A stretch of DNA of 60,521 nt from Amycolatopsis sp. CA-126428 (GCF_002904335.1 NZ_PPHF01000178.1:1-60521); one strand, 5' to 3'. Positions 25,631 to 34,875 are shown, counted from the first letter of the stretch. Program-made: numbers and translations. Notes: a model not told the origin generated them from the letters alone.

Positions 25631-26299
25631 TCAGCCTTCGGTCTTGGCCGCCAGGTCCAGCGAGATCGTGTTGCCCGGCCCGGAGACCAGCGCGCCCAGC
25701 GCCAGGTCGGCGATGAAGCAGTTCTTGAAGTCCGGGATGGTGTAGGTGCCGGTGACGGTGAACTTCGGGGCGAAGATGTCGACGTCCTTGGCGCTCAGGT
25801 CGAGCTCGAGCGGCTTGCTCGCCTTGCAGCTGCCCGGCACCGTCGGCAGCGGGATCACCGGGACCAGCAGGCCGGCCCAGATGTCGTAGATCTCCATGTT
25901 CGCCTGGGCGTGCGTGGTCAGCGTGCCGTCGGCGAGGGTGCCGGTGGCCGGGCCGGTCGGGGTGATCTTGACCTTCGCCTTGATCTTGAACAGGCCCGAG
26001 ACCAGGGAGATGTTCGCCTGCGACGGCGGCAGCGTCAGGTTCGCGCTGAGGCCGACCGAGCCGGTCTGGTCGTCGATGATCAGGTTGCCGTCGAGGCTGC
26101 CCGGGCCGAGGGTCATCGCGCTGCCGGTCTTCTTGACCACGGTGTTGCCGGTGACCGTGTAGCCGACCGGGATCTCGACCACGTCGGCCGAGGCGGGTAC
26201 GGCGGTGACGACGCTCATCGCGGCGCCCGCGGCCGCCACGACCGCGGCCGCGCGGGCCCATTTCCGGCCATTCGTTCGAGTGCGCAACAAAGTGGGCAT
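25631..26299 (-). CDS. Secreted beta-rich protein downstream of the mce operon
   Basis: A 222-residue exported protein. Signal peptide about 1-38 (RKWARAAAVVAAAGAAMSVVTAVPASA). The mature part has regular Val/Thr strands (VTGNTVVKKTGSAMTLGPGSLDG; LFKIKAKVKITPTGPATGTL) and two cysteines (PGSCKAS, DFKNCF). It is probably a beta-sandwich like the DUF6801-type proteins nearby; no motif or function can be named. The ATG at 26299 follows CGAAGGAGAGTTGGC. Only 42 nt separate it from the last mce-associated gene, so it may be read from the mce operon. Confidence 0.65.
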   Translation of the reverse strand: MPTLLRTRTNGRKWARAAAVVAAAGAAMSVVTAVPASADVVEIPVGYTVTGNTVVKKTGSAMTLGPGSLDGNLIIDDQTGSVGLSANLTLPPSQANISLVSGLFKIKAKVKITPTGPATGTLADGTLTTHAQANMEIYDIWAGLLVPVIPLPTVPGSCKASKPLELDLSAKDVDIFAPKFTVTGTYTIPDFKNCFIADLALGALVSGPGNTISLDLAAKTEG

Positions 26300-26341
26300 G
26301 CCAACTCTCCTTCGAATTGTGCAGCGTGCTGAAAACTGGGG

Positions 26342-26977
26342 TCAGCGGGGGGTGAGGCCGGTAATCTTCCAGGTATTGCCCTCGCGTTCCGCCGTCACCG
26401 AAAGCTGCGCGGCCGCGGAACTGCTGGAATTGTTGTCAGCGCGGGTGGCGAACTGATCGAGGAACACGAGAAGCCGGGCGTGACCTTCGCGGAGCTCCTG
26501 AACCGCGGAAGACGTCACCCGCGTCGTCAGCACCAGTTTCTGGGCCGGTGCTTTTTCTTTCACCTGGGCGAACAGCCGGTCGTAGGTGGTGCGGGCGTCA
26601 CCGCGCAGGACGTCCCGCGCGGCCTGTCCGGTGACGTCGGTCTTGTCGTAGGAGTAGGAGAAGATCCGGTTGAGCGCCAGCGTCACCGCCGAGGTGACGT
26701 CGGCGGTGGCCCCGACGTCGGTGAGCGCGTGGTTGGCCGCGGCCGGTTCGCCGGCCGCCGAGCGCGCCGCCACGGTGCACACGACGCCCGCCGCGGCCAG
26801 CAGCACCGAGACGGCGATCAGCAGGGGGAGCAGGATCGGGCGCCGCCGCGCGATCTCCTCCGGAGCTTCTTCGGTGCCAGTATCGGTGTCGGTGTCGGGA
26901 GTGGGCTCGTCATCGGGAGCGGGGGTGGTCACGGCGGCCTCTTCTTCGGTGGCGGCCGGGGCGTCGGCGGTGCTCAT
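26342..26977 (-). CDS. Mce-associated membrane protein (C-terminal partner)
   Basis: A 211-residue single-pass membrane protein. Residues 1-45 are acidic, Pro/Thr-rich and cytoplasmic. One membrane segment lies around 48-70 (PILLPLLIAVSVLLAAAGVVC). The outer domain, 80-211, matches the Mas / Mce-associated fold (NRIFSYSYDKTDVTGQAARDVLRGDARTTYDRLF; ends with ITGLTPR). Such proteins stabilise the Mce complex. ATG at 26977 overlaps the upstream gene's stop by 4 nt (ATGA). Last gene of the mce operon. Confidence 0.85.
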   Translation of the reverse strand: MSTADAPAATEEEAAVTTPAPDDEPTPDTDTDTGTEEAPEEIARRRPILLPLLIAVSVLLAAAGVVCTVAARSAAGEPAAANHALTDVGATADVTSAVTLALNRIFSYSYDKTDVTGQAARDVLRGDARTTYDRLFAQVKEKAPAQKLVLTTRVTSSAVQELREGHARLLVFLDQFATRADNNSSSSAAAQLSVTAEREGNTWKITGLTPR

Positions 26978-27489
26978 CGGGCCCCCACCGGCAGCTCGTC
27001 GAGCGCGCTGAGCTTCCAGCCGCCGTCGGTCCGCGTCAGTCCCGCCGCGAAGCGGTTGCGCTTGGTCGCCGGGGCGACGCCGTCCTTCTGGGCGGTGATC
27101 TCCACCGAGGCCAGCAGCTTCGCGGTGCCGGCGTGCTCGTCGAGCTCGCTCAGGGCCGCGTCCAGCACCTTCCCGGTGGACACCGTCGCGTCCTGGGCGA
27201 GGGTCTTCTTCGTGGTGTCGTCGGTGTGGGCCAGCCGGTCGTGCAGCGGGCCGGTCGACGCGTCGAGCCACTGCGCGAGCCCCTGGTCCAGCCGGTGGTA
27301 GTCCAGGGTGCACAGCCGCGCGACCAGCTCCCGGCCACGGGCCAGCGCCTCGTCGCGGGCGGTGCCGTAGGTCAGTTCGGCGCTGTGCGCGGTGCGGTAC
27401 CAGGAGAACCCCGACCAGCCCGCGAAGGCGGCGGTGACGACCACCGCGAGCACGGCGGCCCGCAGCGGCCACTTCACTTTCCCAGCCAC
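26974..27489 (-). CDS. Mce-associated membrane protein (first of two)
   Basis: A 171-residue single-pass membrane protein with a membrane segment about 8-28 (LRAAVLAVVVTAAFAGWSGF) and an outer helical/beta domain ending VGAR. It matches the Mce-associated protein class by place and shape. The GTG at 27489 has GAGGAG upstream and gives a 16-nt overlap with mceF. A GTG at 27477 would give the GTGA overlap used elsewhere in this operon but has no ribosome site. It is translationally coupled to its neighbour. Role in lipid import is inferred from the operon. Confidence 0.78.
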   Translation of the reverse strand: MAGKVKWPLRAAVLAVVVTAAFAGWSGFSWYRTAHSAELTYGTARDEALARGRELVARLCTLDYHRLDQGLAQWLDASTGPLHDRLAHTDDTTKKTLAQDATVSTGKVLDAALSELDEHAGTAKLLASVEITAQKDGVAPATKRNRFAAGLTRTDGGWKLSALDELPVGAR

Positions 27490-28682
27490 AGCATCTCCTC
27501 GATCGTCGGGGACACCGCCAGGCCGGGCGACGCGGGAAGCGGAGCACCGGAGGCGGCCGCCGCGGGGGACGGCACCGGCGGGTGCGGCACGTTCTGCGAG
27601 CCCCGCACCGAGGTCGCGTCGCCCTTTTCGAGCGTGCAGGACGCACTGGTGTTGAACGGCAGCGGCGAGGTGTCCGTGCTGGGCCGGTACTGCGTGCTCT
27701 CGTACCCGGCCCGGCAGGGGACCGGGTCGTAGAACGTCAGCGCCATGGCGAGGTTGCCGTTTCCGCCGGGGAAGGCCGTCGACGTCGCCGCGACCAGCTT
27801 CGGCGTCGCCACCAGCAGCTGCTCCAGCTGACCGGTGCGGGTCTGGATCACCTGGGCCGTGGTCAGCAGGTTGGCCAGCAGGATCGGCAGCCCGGGGTCG
27901 GTCTCCCGCAGCAGGGTGCCCAGCTCGGTCGCGGCCGGCGGCGCGGTGGCGATCAGCCGCCGCAGGTCACCGTCGGAATCGGACAGCTGGGCGGCGAACA
28001 GCTTGGCGTTGCCGGCGAACGAGCGCCACTCGGCGGAGGAGTCGAGCTGGGTGCGCAGCACGGTCGAGCCGTCGTCGATCAGCTTCGCCGTCTGCGGCAG
28101 GTTGGCCGCCGCGTCGTTCGTGAACGACGTCGCGGTGTCCAGCAGCACCTGCAGATCCGGGCCGGTGCCGCGCAGCGCGTCGTCGAGCTCGTCGACGACC
28201 GTGCGCAGGTCCCCGGTGGGCACGGACGCGGTCAGCGAGTCGAGGTCGCCGAGCAGGTGCTGCACCGGCATCGGCAGCGTCGTCTTCTCCCGCGGGATGA
28301 CCGAGCCGCCGTCCAGGAACGGGCCGTCCGACGTGCGGGGCTGGAGGTCGACGTACTGCTCGCCGACCGCGGACCGGTTGGCCACCACGGCCTGCGCGTT
28401 CGCCGGGATCGGCGGGGCCGAGCGGTCGATGATCAGGTCCGCCTCCGTCCCGGACGGTGTCAGCCGCAGTTCCCCGATCCGCCCGACGGCGACGCCGCGG
28501 TAGGTCACTTCGCCGTTCGTGAAGATGCCGCCGCCCTCGGCGAGCTCCAGCTTCACGGTGTACCCGCCGTTGCCGACGAGCCGGCCGATCCCGGCGTAGT
28601 TCGCGCCGACGAACGCGACGGTGACGAGCGAGATCACCACGAACGCGATGACCTGGACCCGGACTCTGGTGGTGGTCAGCAT
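27474..28682 (-). CDS. mceF: Mce family protein MceF-like
   Basis: A 402-residue MCE-domain protein. N-terminal membrane anchor about 7-28 (RVQVIAFVVISLVTVAFVG). MCE domain about 40-120 with GGIFTNGEVTYRGVAVGRIG and the ERYVDL-like AVGEQYVDLQP. A long helical region (about 150-310) forms the tunnel-like barrel of Mce hexamers, and a Pro-rich tail ends it. It lacks the lipobox seen in the preceding gene. Position sixth of six mce genes supports the F assignment. The ATG at 28682 shares one nucleotide with the mceE stop. Confidence 0.88.
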   Translation of the reverse strand: MLTTTRVRVQVIAFVVISLVTVAFVGANYAGIGRLVGNGGYTVKLELAEGGGIFTNGEVTYRGVAVGRIGELRLTPSGTEADLIIDRSAPPIPANAQAVVANRSAVGEQYVDLQPRTSDGPFLDGGSVIPREKTTLPMPVQHLLGDLDSLTASVPTGDLRTVVDELDDALRGTGPDLQVLLDTATSFTNDAAANLPQTAKLIDDGSTVLRTQLDSSAEWRSFAGNAKLFAAQLSDSDGDLRRLIATAPPAATELGTLLRETDPGLPILLANLLTTAQVIQTRTGQLEQLLVATPKLVAATSTAFPGGNGNLAMALTFYDPVPCRAGYESTQYRPSTDTSPLPFNTSASCTLEKGDATSVRGSQNVPHPPVPSPAAAASGAPLPASPGLAVSPTIEEMLWLGK

Positions 28683-29758
28683 CAGCGCCCTCCCGGGGTG
28701 GTGACCTGCCCCGACGGCAGCGGCAGGGTCGGGAGGCCGTCCGGGACGCCTTCGCCCGGGTTCGGCAGCGGCACGCCCGGTGCCGGGATGACCGACAGGT
28801 AGACGTTGAGGTAGTCGCCCTTGATCGCCGGGATCACCGCGTCGGTGTACGGGAAGGACGGCAGGATCTCCAGGGCCTTCGGCAGCGACGCCCCGGCGTC
28901 GGCGAGCCGCTGCAGGACCGGCGCGAGCGCGCGCAGGTCGGCGACCAGGTCGTCCTTGCTCTTGTGGATGACGTCGGTGGCGACGCCGGAAAGGTCGTCG
29001 AGCGACTGGAGCATGGCCACGAGCTGGGTGCGCTGGTCGGTCAGCGTGCGCAGGCCCGGGGTCAGGTCGGTGAGCGCCCCGGACACCTGCTCGTCGCGGT
29101 CGGCCAGCGTCGTGGCCAGCCGGTTGACGCCTTCGAGGGCCGCGGTGATGTCCTGGCGGTGCGCGTCGAGGTCGGTGGTCAGGGTGTTGACGCCCGCGAG
29201 GAACGAGCGGATCTGCGTCTCGTTGCCGGTCATCACCTTGCCGAGCTCGCGGTTGATCGTCTGCAGCTGCCCGATGCCGCCGCCGTTGAGCAGCAGCGAA
29301 AGCGCGCCGAAGACCTCTTCGACCTCCGGGTTGCGGTTGGTGCGCGACACCGGGATCACGGCGTTGTCGGCCAGCCGGGCCCGGTCCTTCGCCTGGCCGT
29401 CGGGGGCGGCGAGTTCGACGAACTTCTCGCCGAGCAGGCTGGACTGCCGCAGCCGTGCGACGGCGTCGGCGGGCAGCACGACGTCGCCGTTGACCTCGAC
29501 GACGGCTTCGGCGGTCCAGCCGTCCGCGCCGAGGCGGATGGTCTGGACCCGCCCGACCGGGACGTCGCCGACCTTCACCGCGGCCTGCGGTACGAGGTCG
29601 AGGACGTCGGCGAACTGGACGGTGACGTGGTACGGGTGGTCGCCGACGTCGGCGCCGCCGGGCAGCGGGAGGTCGTAGACGCCCTTGAACTCGCCCGAGC
29701 AGGCGGTCAGCGCCAAGCAGCAGGCCGCCAGGGCTGTGACGCGTTGCAGTGGTTTCAT
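28682..29758 (-). CDS. mceE: Mce family lipoprotein MceE-like
   Basis: A 358-residue protein. The leader ends in a lipobox LTACSG (Cys20), so it is probably lipid-anchored, as the E subunit of mycobacterial Mce complexes is (LprK-type). The MCE domain is at 40-120 (KVGDVPVGRVQTIRLGADG; LLGEKFVELAAPDG). A helical tunnel region follows up to about 300, and the tail is Pro-rich. ATG at 29758 overlaps the mceD stop by 4 nt. The fifth position and lipobox support the naming. Confidence 0.9.
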   Translation of the reverse strand: MKPLQRVTALAACCLALTACSGEFKGVYDLPLPGGADVGDHPYHVTVQFADVLDLVPQAAVKVGDVPVGRVQTIRLGADGWTAEAVVEVNGDVVLPADAVARLRQSSLLGEKFVELAAPDGQAKDRARLADNAVIPVSRTNRNPEVEEVFGALSLLLNGGGIGQLQTINRELGKVMTGNETQIRSFLAGVNTLTTDLDAHRQDITAALEGVNRLATTLADRDEQVSGALTDLTPGLRTLTDQRTQLVAMLQSLDDLSGVATDVIHKSKDDLVADLRALAPVLQRLADAGASLPKALEILPSFPYTDAVIPAIKGDYLNVYLSVIPAPGVPLPNPGEGVPDGLPTLPLPSGQVTTPGGR

Positions 29759-30762
29759 CTGCCGCCCGCCTCGTTCGTGTAGACGGACCCGGTCACCGGC
29801 AGCGGCAGGTAGTCGATCAGGTCGGTGCGGGTCTGCAGGGTGCCGGTGGCGGGGTCGACCGTCTGGATGAGGTTGGTCGCGGCCAGCGGCGCGGTTTCGA
29901 GGTACTCGGCCAGCGACGCGCGCTGGTCGACGAGCGTCTGCGTGGTCACCGCCAGTTTGTCCACATTGGACTTGATCAGGGCCCGGTTGTCCTTGATGAA
30001 GCCCTGGATGTCGCCGAGCGCGGCCCCGAGCGAGCGCAGCGCCGAGGCCAGCTCGTCGCGGTTGGCCGACAGCGTGCCGGACACCGACGAGAGCTGCTGG
30101 TTCACCTGCGTGACCTGCTCGTCGTTGGCGGCCAGCATGGTGGTGAACTGCTGCAGCTCCCGGACGGTGGCGAACAGGTCGCCGGAGTTGCCGGAGAGGG
30201 TCCTGGCCAGTTCCGCGAGCTGCCGGACGGAGTCGTTGAACGCGGTTCCGTTGCCTCGCAGGTTGTTCGCGCCGGTGGTGAGCAGGTCCGACAGGGCGCC
30301 GTTCTTGTTCGCCCCGTCGGGGCCCAGCGCCTTGGTGAGCGAGTCGAGGCTGGCGTACAGCTGGTCCAGCTCGACCGGGGTCGCGCTGCGGTCCAGGCCG
30401 ATGGTGGCGTGGTTGACCAGCCGGGGTCCGCCGCGGGCCGGCTTCGAGAACTGGACGTACCGGTCGGCGACGACGCTGGGGGCGATGACGACCACGTCGG
30501 TGTCGGCCGCGATCGGGGCGGAGCCGTCGTAGGTCAGCGTCACCTCGACCTGCTCGCCGCGCGGCGTCACCGACTCGACCTGGCCGATCCGGACGCCGAG
30601 CAGCCGGACGTCGGAGCCGCTGTAGACGCCGACCGCGCGGGAGAAGAGCACGGTGGCGCGGTTGAGGCCGGCGCCGGAGAAGAGCCACCACAGCGCGGCC
30701 ACGACGACGAGCGCCGTGACGACCGCCGCGGCGAGGAACCGGTAGGTGCGGGTGGCGTTCAC
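29755..30762 (-). CDS. mceD: Mce family protein MceD-like
   Basis: A 335-residue protein with an N-terminal anchor about 6-26 (YRFLAAAVVTALVVVAALWW) and an MCE domain about 28-105 (VYSGSDVRLLGVRIGQVESVTPRG; VVADRYVQFS). The helical region that follows carries repeated LAELARTLSGNSGDLFATV-type heptads. GTG at 30762 overlaps the mceC stop as GTGA; an in-frame ATG at 30795 would lie within mceC. A subunit of the Mce import complex; substrate (sterol, fatty acid or other lipid) is unknown. Confidence 0.9.
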   Translation of the reverse strand: MNATRTYRFLAAAVVTALVVVAALWWLFSGAGLNRATVLFSRAVGVYSGSDVRLLGVRIGQVESVTPRGEQVEVTLTYDGSAPIAADTDVVVIAPSVVADRYVQFSKPARGGPRLVNHATIGLDRSATPVELDQLYASLDSLTKALGPDGANKNGALSDLLTTGANNLRGNGTAFNDSVRQLAELARTLSGNSGDLFATVRELQQFTTMLAANDEQVTQVNQQLSSVSGTLSANRDELASALRSLGAALGDIQGFIKDNRALIKSNVDKLAVTTQTLVDQRASLAEYLETAPLAATNLIQTVDPATGTLQTRTDLIDYLPLPVTGSVYTNEAGGR

Positions 30763-31751
30763 TTCGGAGCTCCCGTTTGCTTCGGCGGCACGCACGGGTC
30801 ACGGTTTTCGGGCAGCAGGCCGCAGAGGTAGGAGTCGAGCCAGCGGCCGTTGCCCAGCGCGTTGTTGGCGAGCCGGAAGTACGGCCCGGCGGCGGCCAGG
30901 CTCTTGCCCAGGTTGTCGTTCTGCCGGGTCAGCAGGTCGGTCACGGTGTTCAGCTGGCTCAACGCCGGCTTGAGCGCGCCGGCGTTGTCCGCCACCAGGC
31001 CGGAGAGCTGGGTGGCCAGCGTCTGCGCGCCGGTCAGCAGGTCGTGGATGGCCTGGCGCCGCCGGTCGAGCTCGCCCAGCAGCAGGTTGCCGTCGGAGAG
31101 CAGCTGCTCGAAGTCCTGGTTCGAGTTCGCCAGCGTCGTCGTGATCTTCTTGGCGTTGGCCAGCAGGCCGGCGAGCTGGTCGTCGCGGGAGGACACGGTC
31201 TTCGACAGCGCGGACAGCCCGTCGAGCGTGGTGCGCACGTGGGCCGGGGCGTTGCGGAAGGTGTCGCTGATCGCGGTGAAGCTGTCGGCGAGCTGCCCGG
31301 TGTCGATCGAACCGGCGGTGTTCGCGAGGCCGTTGAACGCCTCGGTGACGTCGTACGGGGTGACCGTCCGGGTGCGCGGGATCGCCTGGCCGGGGTCCTG
31401 CACGGCGTCGCCGGTCGGCTTGAGCGCGAGGAACTTGCGGCCCAGCAGCGTCTTGATCCGGATCTCCGCCGACGTCCGGTCGCCGACCCAGGCGTTCTTC
31501 ACGCGGAAGGTGACGAGCACGTGGTCCTCGGCCAGCGCGACGTCGCGGACCTCGCCGACCTTGATGCCGGCGACGCGGACCTCGTCGTCGGGCTGCAGCC
31601 CGGCCGCCTCCGAGAACTCGGCGCGGTAGGTGGTGCCGCCGCCGACGATCGGCAGGTTGTCGTAGTTGAACGTCACGGTCAGCAGCGCGGCGAGGACGAC
31701 GCTCCCGGCGACGCCGAGGGCGAGCGGATTGCGTTCCTTGAAGGACTTCAC
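30759..31751 (-). CDS. mceC: Mce family protein MceC-like
   Basis: A 330-residue protein. The anchor is about 9-28 (NPLALGVAGSVVLAALLTVTF). MCE domain to about 115 (LQPDDEVRVAGIKVGEVRDV; LLGRKFLALKPTG). Helical tunnel region about 130-290. The tail has a Cys pair (YLCGLLPENRDPC) conserved in C-type Mce proteins. GTG at 31751 makes the GTGA overlap with the mceB stop, which decides this start over an in-frame ATG at 31835. Third of six mce genes. Confidence 0.9.
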   Translation of the reverse strand: MKSFKERNPLALGVAGSVVLAALLTVTFNYDNLPIVGGGTTYRAEFSEAAGLQPDDEVRVAGIKVGEVRDVALAEDHVLVTFRVKNAWVGDRTSAEIRIKTLLGRKFLALKPTGDAVQDPGQAIPRTRTVTPYDVTEAFNGLANTAGSIDTGQLADSFTAISDTFRNAPAHVRTTLDGLSALSKTVSSRDDQLAGLLANAKKITTTLANSNQDFEQLLSDGNLLLGELDRRRQAIHDLLTGAQTLATQLSGLVADNAGALKPALSQLNTVTDLLTRQNDNLGKSLAAAGPYFRLANNALGNGRWLDSYLCGLLPENRDPCVPPKQTGAPK

Positions 31752-32755
31752 GAGCCGCACCTCTTCGCGGTCACGGGGGTTCCGCGGGGCGGCTGGGTCC
31801 GGAGGACGGCGCTGCAGACGTAGAAGTTCATCCACGAGCCGTAGGAGCTGATCCGGCCGAGGCCGTTCAGCTTCTCCGGCAACGTGCTCAGCGTCTGCTC
31901 CAGGCCGGGCAGGGTCTGCTCGTCCGCGAGGTTCTTCGTGACGCCGTCGAGGCCGGTGATGCTGTCCTTCAGCGGGGTCCGCACGTCGCCGAGCAGGCCC
32001 GCGGTGGCCGTGGAGAGGTCACCGAGGCCGCCGATCGCGTCGCCGATGACGGTGCGGTCCGCGGCCAGGCCGGAAACGAGCTCCCGCAGCGTCGAAATCA
32101 ACGTCGTCAGTGCGGTTCCCTTGCTGTTCACCGTGCCGAGCACGTGGTTGAGGTTGGTGATCACGTCGCCGATCAGCCGGTCGCGGCTCGCGAGCGTCGA
32201 GGTCAGCGAGCCGGTGTGCGCGAGCAGCTCCTCGACCGTGCCGCCCTCGCCCTGCAGCACCTGCACGATCTCGCCGGAGAGCTGGTTGACGTCGGTGGGC
32301 GAAAGCGCCTGGAACAGCGGCTTGAAGCCGTTGAACAGGTCGGTCAGGTCCAGGGCGGGGGTGGTGCGGCTCAGCGGGATTTCCCCGCCGACGGGCAGGG
32401 TGCCCTGGCCGCCGGGGCCGCGTTCGAGCGCGATGTAGCGCTGCCCGACCATGTTGCGGTATCTGACGACCGCGCCGACGTCGGCGGGCAGCTGCCGGCC
32501 GGCGTCGAGGGAGAACCGGACGTGCGCCAGGCTGTGGCCGGCGATCTCGAGTTCCTCGACCTGCCCGACGCGGACCCCGGAGATCCGCACGTCGTCGCCG
32601 ACGTTCAACGACGTCGCGTCGGTGAAGGTGGCGCCGTAGAGGTCGGTGCGGCCGACGCCGGTGTTGGCGATGGAGACCGCCAGCAGCACGGTCGCGGCCG
32701 TGGTGACCAGGATGAAGATCAGGCTCTTGAGCAGCGGGGCGGCGAACTTCCTCAC
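31748..32755 (-). CDS. mceB: Mce family protein MceB-like
   Basis: A 335-residue protein. N-terminal anchor about 10-30 (LIFILVTTAATVLLAVSIAN). MCE domain with LNVGDDVRISGVRVGQVEELE and MVGQRYIALERG. The helical part is rich in Asn/Thr/Leu and ends with YGSWMNFYVCSAV, a feature shared with MceB proteins. GTG at 32755 overlaps the mceA stop (GTGA); an ATG far upstream is in the middle of mceA and is rejected. Second of six mce genes. Confidence 0.9.
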   Translation of the reverse strand: MRKFAAPLLKSLIFILVTTAATVLLAVSIANTGVGRTDLYGATFTDATSLNVGDDVRISGVRVGQVEELEIAGHSLAHVRFSLDAGRQLPADVGAVVRYRNMVGQRYIALERGPGGQGTLPVGGEIPLSRTTPALDLTDLFNGFKPLFQALSPTDVNQLSGEIVQVLQGEGGTVEELLAHTGSLTSTLASRDRLIGDVITNLNHVLGTVNSKGTALTTLISTLRELVSGLAADRTVIGDAIGGLGDLSTATAGLLGDVRTPLKDSITGLDGVTKNLADEQTLPGLEQTLSTLPEKLNGLGRISSYGSWMNFYVCSAVLRTQPPRGTPVTAKRCGS

Positions 32756-34026
32756 TTCAGCGTCACCTCCGTTCCGCGGTAGAGCGCACCGACCAGCACG
32801 CTGCTCCAGTCGGCGACCTCCCCGGTCGGCACGCCCAGCTGCGGGGCGAGCACGGTGGCCAGCAGTTCCCGTTCCTGCGGGGAGTTCGCGACGCCGAGGT
32901 CGTCCCGGGTGCCGGTCAGCAGCGGGTGCTGGGGCGTGCCGGGCGCGACCGCGGCGGTGCCGGTCGTCGGGGCGACGCCGCTGGGGTAGCAGCGCGGGCC
33001 ACCGGCCGCCGGGTACGCCGGGTCGTCCTTGCCGGGCACGTACTTGCCGCGCGACTGGGTGACGGTGACGGCGGCGTGCATGCCGGGCTGGTTCGTGCCC
33101 TTGCCGAGCGCTTCGTCGACCGGCTTGCGCAACGCGTCCATCGCCTTCAGGGTGCAGGGGAAGCTGGGGGAGTACGCCGCCGCGATCTCCAGCGCCGAGC
33201 GGCTGTCGGCCGACAGGGCGATGAGGTTGTTCTCGTTGCGGTTCAGGAACTGCTGGACCTCGCCCGCCGAGCTCCGCACCTCCTGGTAGACCGTGGCGAG
33301 CTCGGGTGCCTTGTCGTGCACCGTGTTCAGCGTGACGGCCGAGTCGGTGAGCGCGTCCAGCAGGTCGGGGGCGATGTCCCCGTACAGCCGGGAGACCGCC
33401 GCGAGGTCCTGGACGTCCTTGGTGAACTTCGGCAGCTGGGGGTTGAAGCCGGTGAGGTAGCCGGCGGCGGTGGACAGCGTCCGGCCGAGCTGCTCGCCGC
33501 GTCCCTCCAGGGCCGTCGAAACCGCGGTCAGCGTCGTCGCCAGCTTCTGCGGCTGGACGGCTTTCAGCAGCGGCAGCAGGTTGTCGAAGACCCGTTCCAG
33601 CTCGACCGCGTTCGCCGAGCGGTCCTGCTCGATGACGTCGCCGGCGACCAGGTGGGGGGCGCGCTCGCCGTCCGGGATGGACAGCTGGACGTACCGCTCG
33701 CCGAACAGCGTCTTCGGCACCAGCAGCGCGGAGACGTTGCGGGGCAGCATGTCCACCTTGCCCGGTTCGAGAGCAAGCGCTATCTCGGCACCCTGCGGGG
33801 TGGCCCGGACGCCGCGGATCTCCCCGACGAGCACGCCGCGGGCCTTGACCTGGCCGCCCGCCTGGAGCTGGTTGCCGATGCGGCTCGCCTTGAGCGTCAC
33901 CGGGACCGTGCTGACGAAGTCCTTGTCGTAAACCTTGATGGAGAGCGTCACCAGCACGCCCATCACCACGAGGAACAGCACCCCGGCGGTGCGGACCCCG
34001 GCCTTGCGGCGGGTTTCCCTTCTCAT
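32752..34026 (-). CDS. mceA: Mce family protein MceA-like
   Basis: A 424-residue protein. Anchor about 12-32 (VRTAGVLFLVVMGVLVTLSIKV). MCE domain to about 120 (QAGGQVKARGVLVGEIRGV; LFGERYVQLSIPDGE). Helical region about 140-270, then a C-terminal domain with two cysteines (FPCTLK, PRCYPSG) and a Gly/Pro-rich stretch. ATG at 34026 overlaps the yrbEB stop (ATGA). First of the six mce genes, directly after the permease genes, as in mycobacterial mce operons. Confidence 0.92.
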   Translation of the reverse strand: MRRETRRKAGVRTAGVLFLVVMGVLVTLSIKVYDKDFVSTVPVTLKASRIGNQLQAGGQVKARGVLVGEIRGVRATPQGAEIALALEPGKVDMLPRNVSALLVPKTLFGERYVQLSIPDGERAPHLVAGDVIEQDRSANAVELERVFDNLLPLLKAVQPQKLATTLTAVSTALEGRGEQLGRTLSTAAGYLTGFNPQLPKFTKDVQDLAAVSRLYGDIAPDLLDALTDSAVTLNTVHDKAPELATVYQEVRSSAGEVQQFLNRNENNLIALSADSRSALEIAAAYSPSFPCTLKAMDALRKPVDEALGKGTNQPGMHAAVTVTQSRGKYVPGKDDPAYPAAGGPRCYPSGVAPTTGTAAVAPGTPQHPLLTGTRDDLGVANSPQERELLATVLAPQLGVPTGEVADWSSVLVGALYRGTEVTLK

Positions 34027-34874
34027 CCGGCCACCTGCACGGTCGTCGTCGCGCCCCAGATCGCCAGGGACAGGAAGAAGTCGAGGACGCTGATCGCGAC
34101 GATCGCGGTGCGCACCGCGCGGCCCACCGCGACACCGACCCCGGCCGGGCCGCCGCTCGCGCGGAAGCCGTAGTAGCAGTGCGCCATGACCACCACGACG
34201 CTGAACACCAGGACCTTCCCGAACGACCACAGCACGTCGCCGGGGGGCAGGAACATCAGGAAGTAGTGGTCGTAGGTGCCGGCGGACTGGCCGAAGAACC
34301 ACACGGTGATCTGCCGCGAGGCGAGGTAGCTCGACAGCAGCCCGATCGCGTACAGCGGGATGACGGCCAGGAAGCCGGCGATCACCCGGGTCGTCACCAG
34401 GTACGGGACGCTGGGGATGCCCATGACTTCGAGGGCGTCGATCTCTTCGGAGATCCGCATCGCGCCGAGTTGCGCGGTGAACCCGCAGCCGACGGTGGCG
34501 CTCAGCGCGAGCCCGCTCACCAGCGGCGCGATTTCGCGGGTGTTGAAGTAGGCGGACACGAACCCGGCGAACGCCGACGTCCCGACCTGGTTCAGCGCGG
34601 AGTAGCCCTGGAGGCCGACGACCGTGCCGGTGGCGACGGTCATCCCGATCATCACGCCGATCGTGCCGCCGATGACGGCCAGCGCGCCGCTGCCGAAGCT
34701 GACTTCGGCCAGCAGGCGGACGACTTCGCGCAGGTAGCGGCGCAGGGCCCGCGGGGTCCAGGCGATCGCGCGGAGGAAGAAGAGGATCTGGTCGCCGAGG
34801 GTGTCGAGGAAGCCGAACCGGCGGTCGACGGCCTCGCGTACCCGCGCGGTTCTCGGGAGGTCCGTGGTCGTCAC
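34023..34874 (-). CDS. yrbEB: MlaE-family permease YrbEB
   Basis: A 283-residue integral membrane permease subunit of the Mce ABC-type importer. Five or so membrane helices lie in the region 55-265 with the MlaE signature stretches GFVSAYFNTREIAPLVSGLALSAT, EEIDALEVMGIPSVPYLVTTRVIAG and YGFRASGGPAGVGVAVGRAV, where the EEIDALEVMG segment contacts the cytoplasmic ATPase. ATG at 34874, 1 nt after the stop of the first permease gene. It forms a heterodimer with YrbEA by analogy. Confidence 0.93.
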   Translation of the reverse strand: MTTTDLPRTARVREAVDRRFGFLDTLGDQILFFLRAIAWTPRALRRYLREVVRLLAEVSFGSGALAVIGGTIGVMIGMTVATGTVVGLQGYSALNQVGTSAFAGFVSAYFNTREIAPLVSGLALSATVGCGFTAQLGAMRISEEIDALEVMGIPSVPYLVTTRVIAGFLAVIPLYAIGLLSSYLASRQITVWFFGQSAGTYDHYFLMFLPPGDVLWSFGKVLVFSVVVVMAHCYYGFRASGGPAGVGVAVGRAVRTAIVAISVLDFFLSLAIWGATTTVQVAG

Positions 34875-34875
34875 T

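Noticed and set aside
27474..27489. GTG at 27477 as start of the first Mce-associated gene
   Set aside because: It would give the operon's usual GTGA overlap, but the GTG at 27489 has a GAGGAG site; the longer start was kept.
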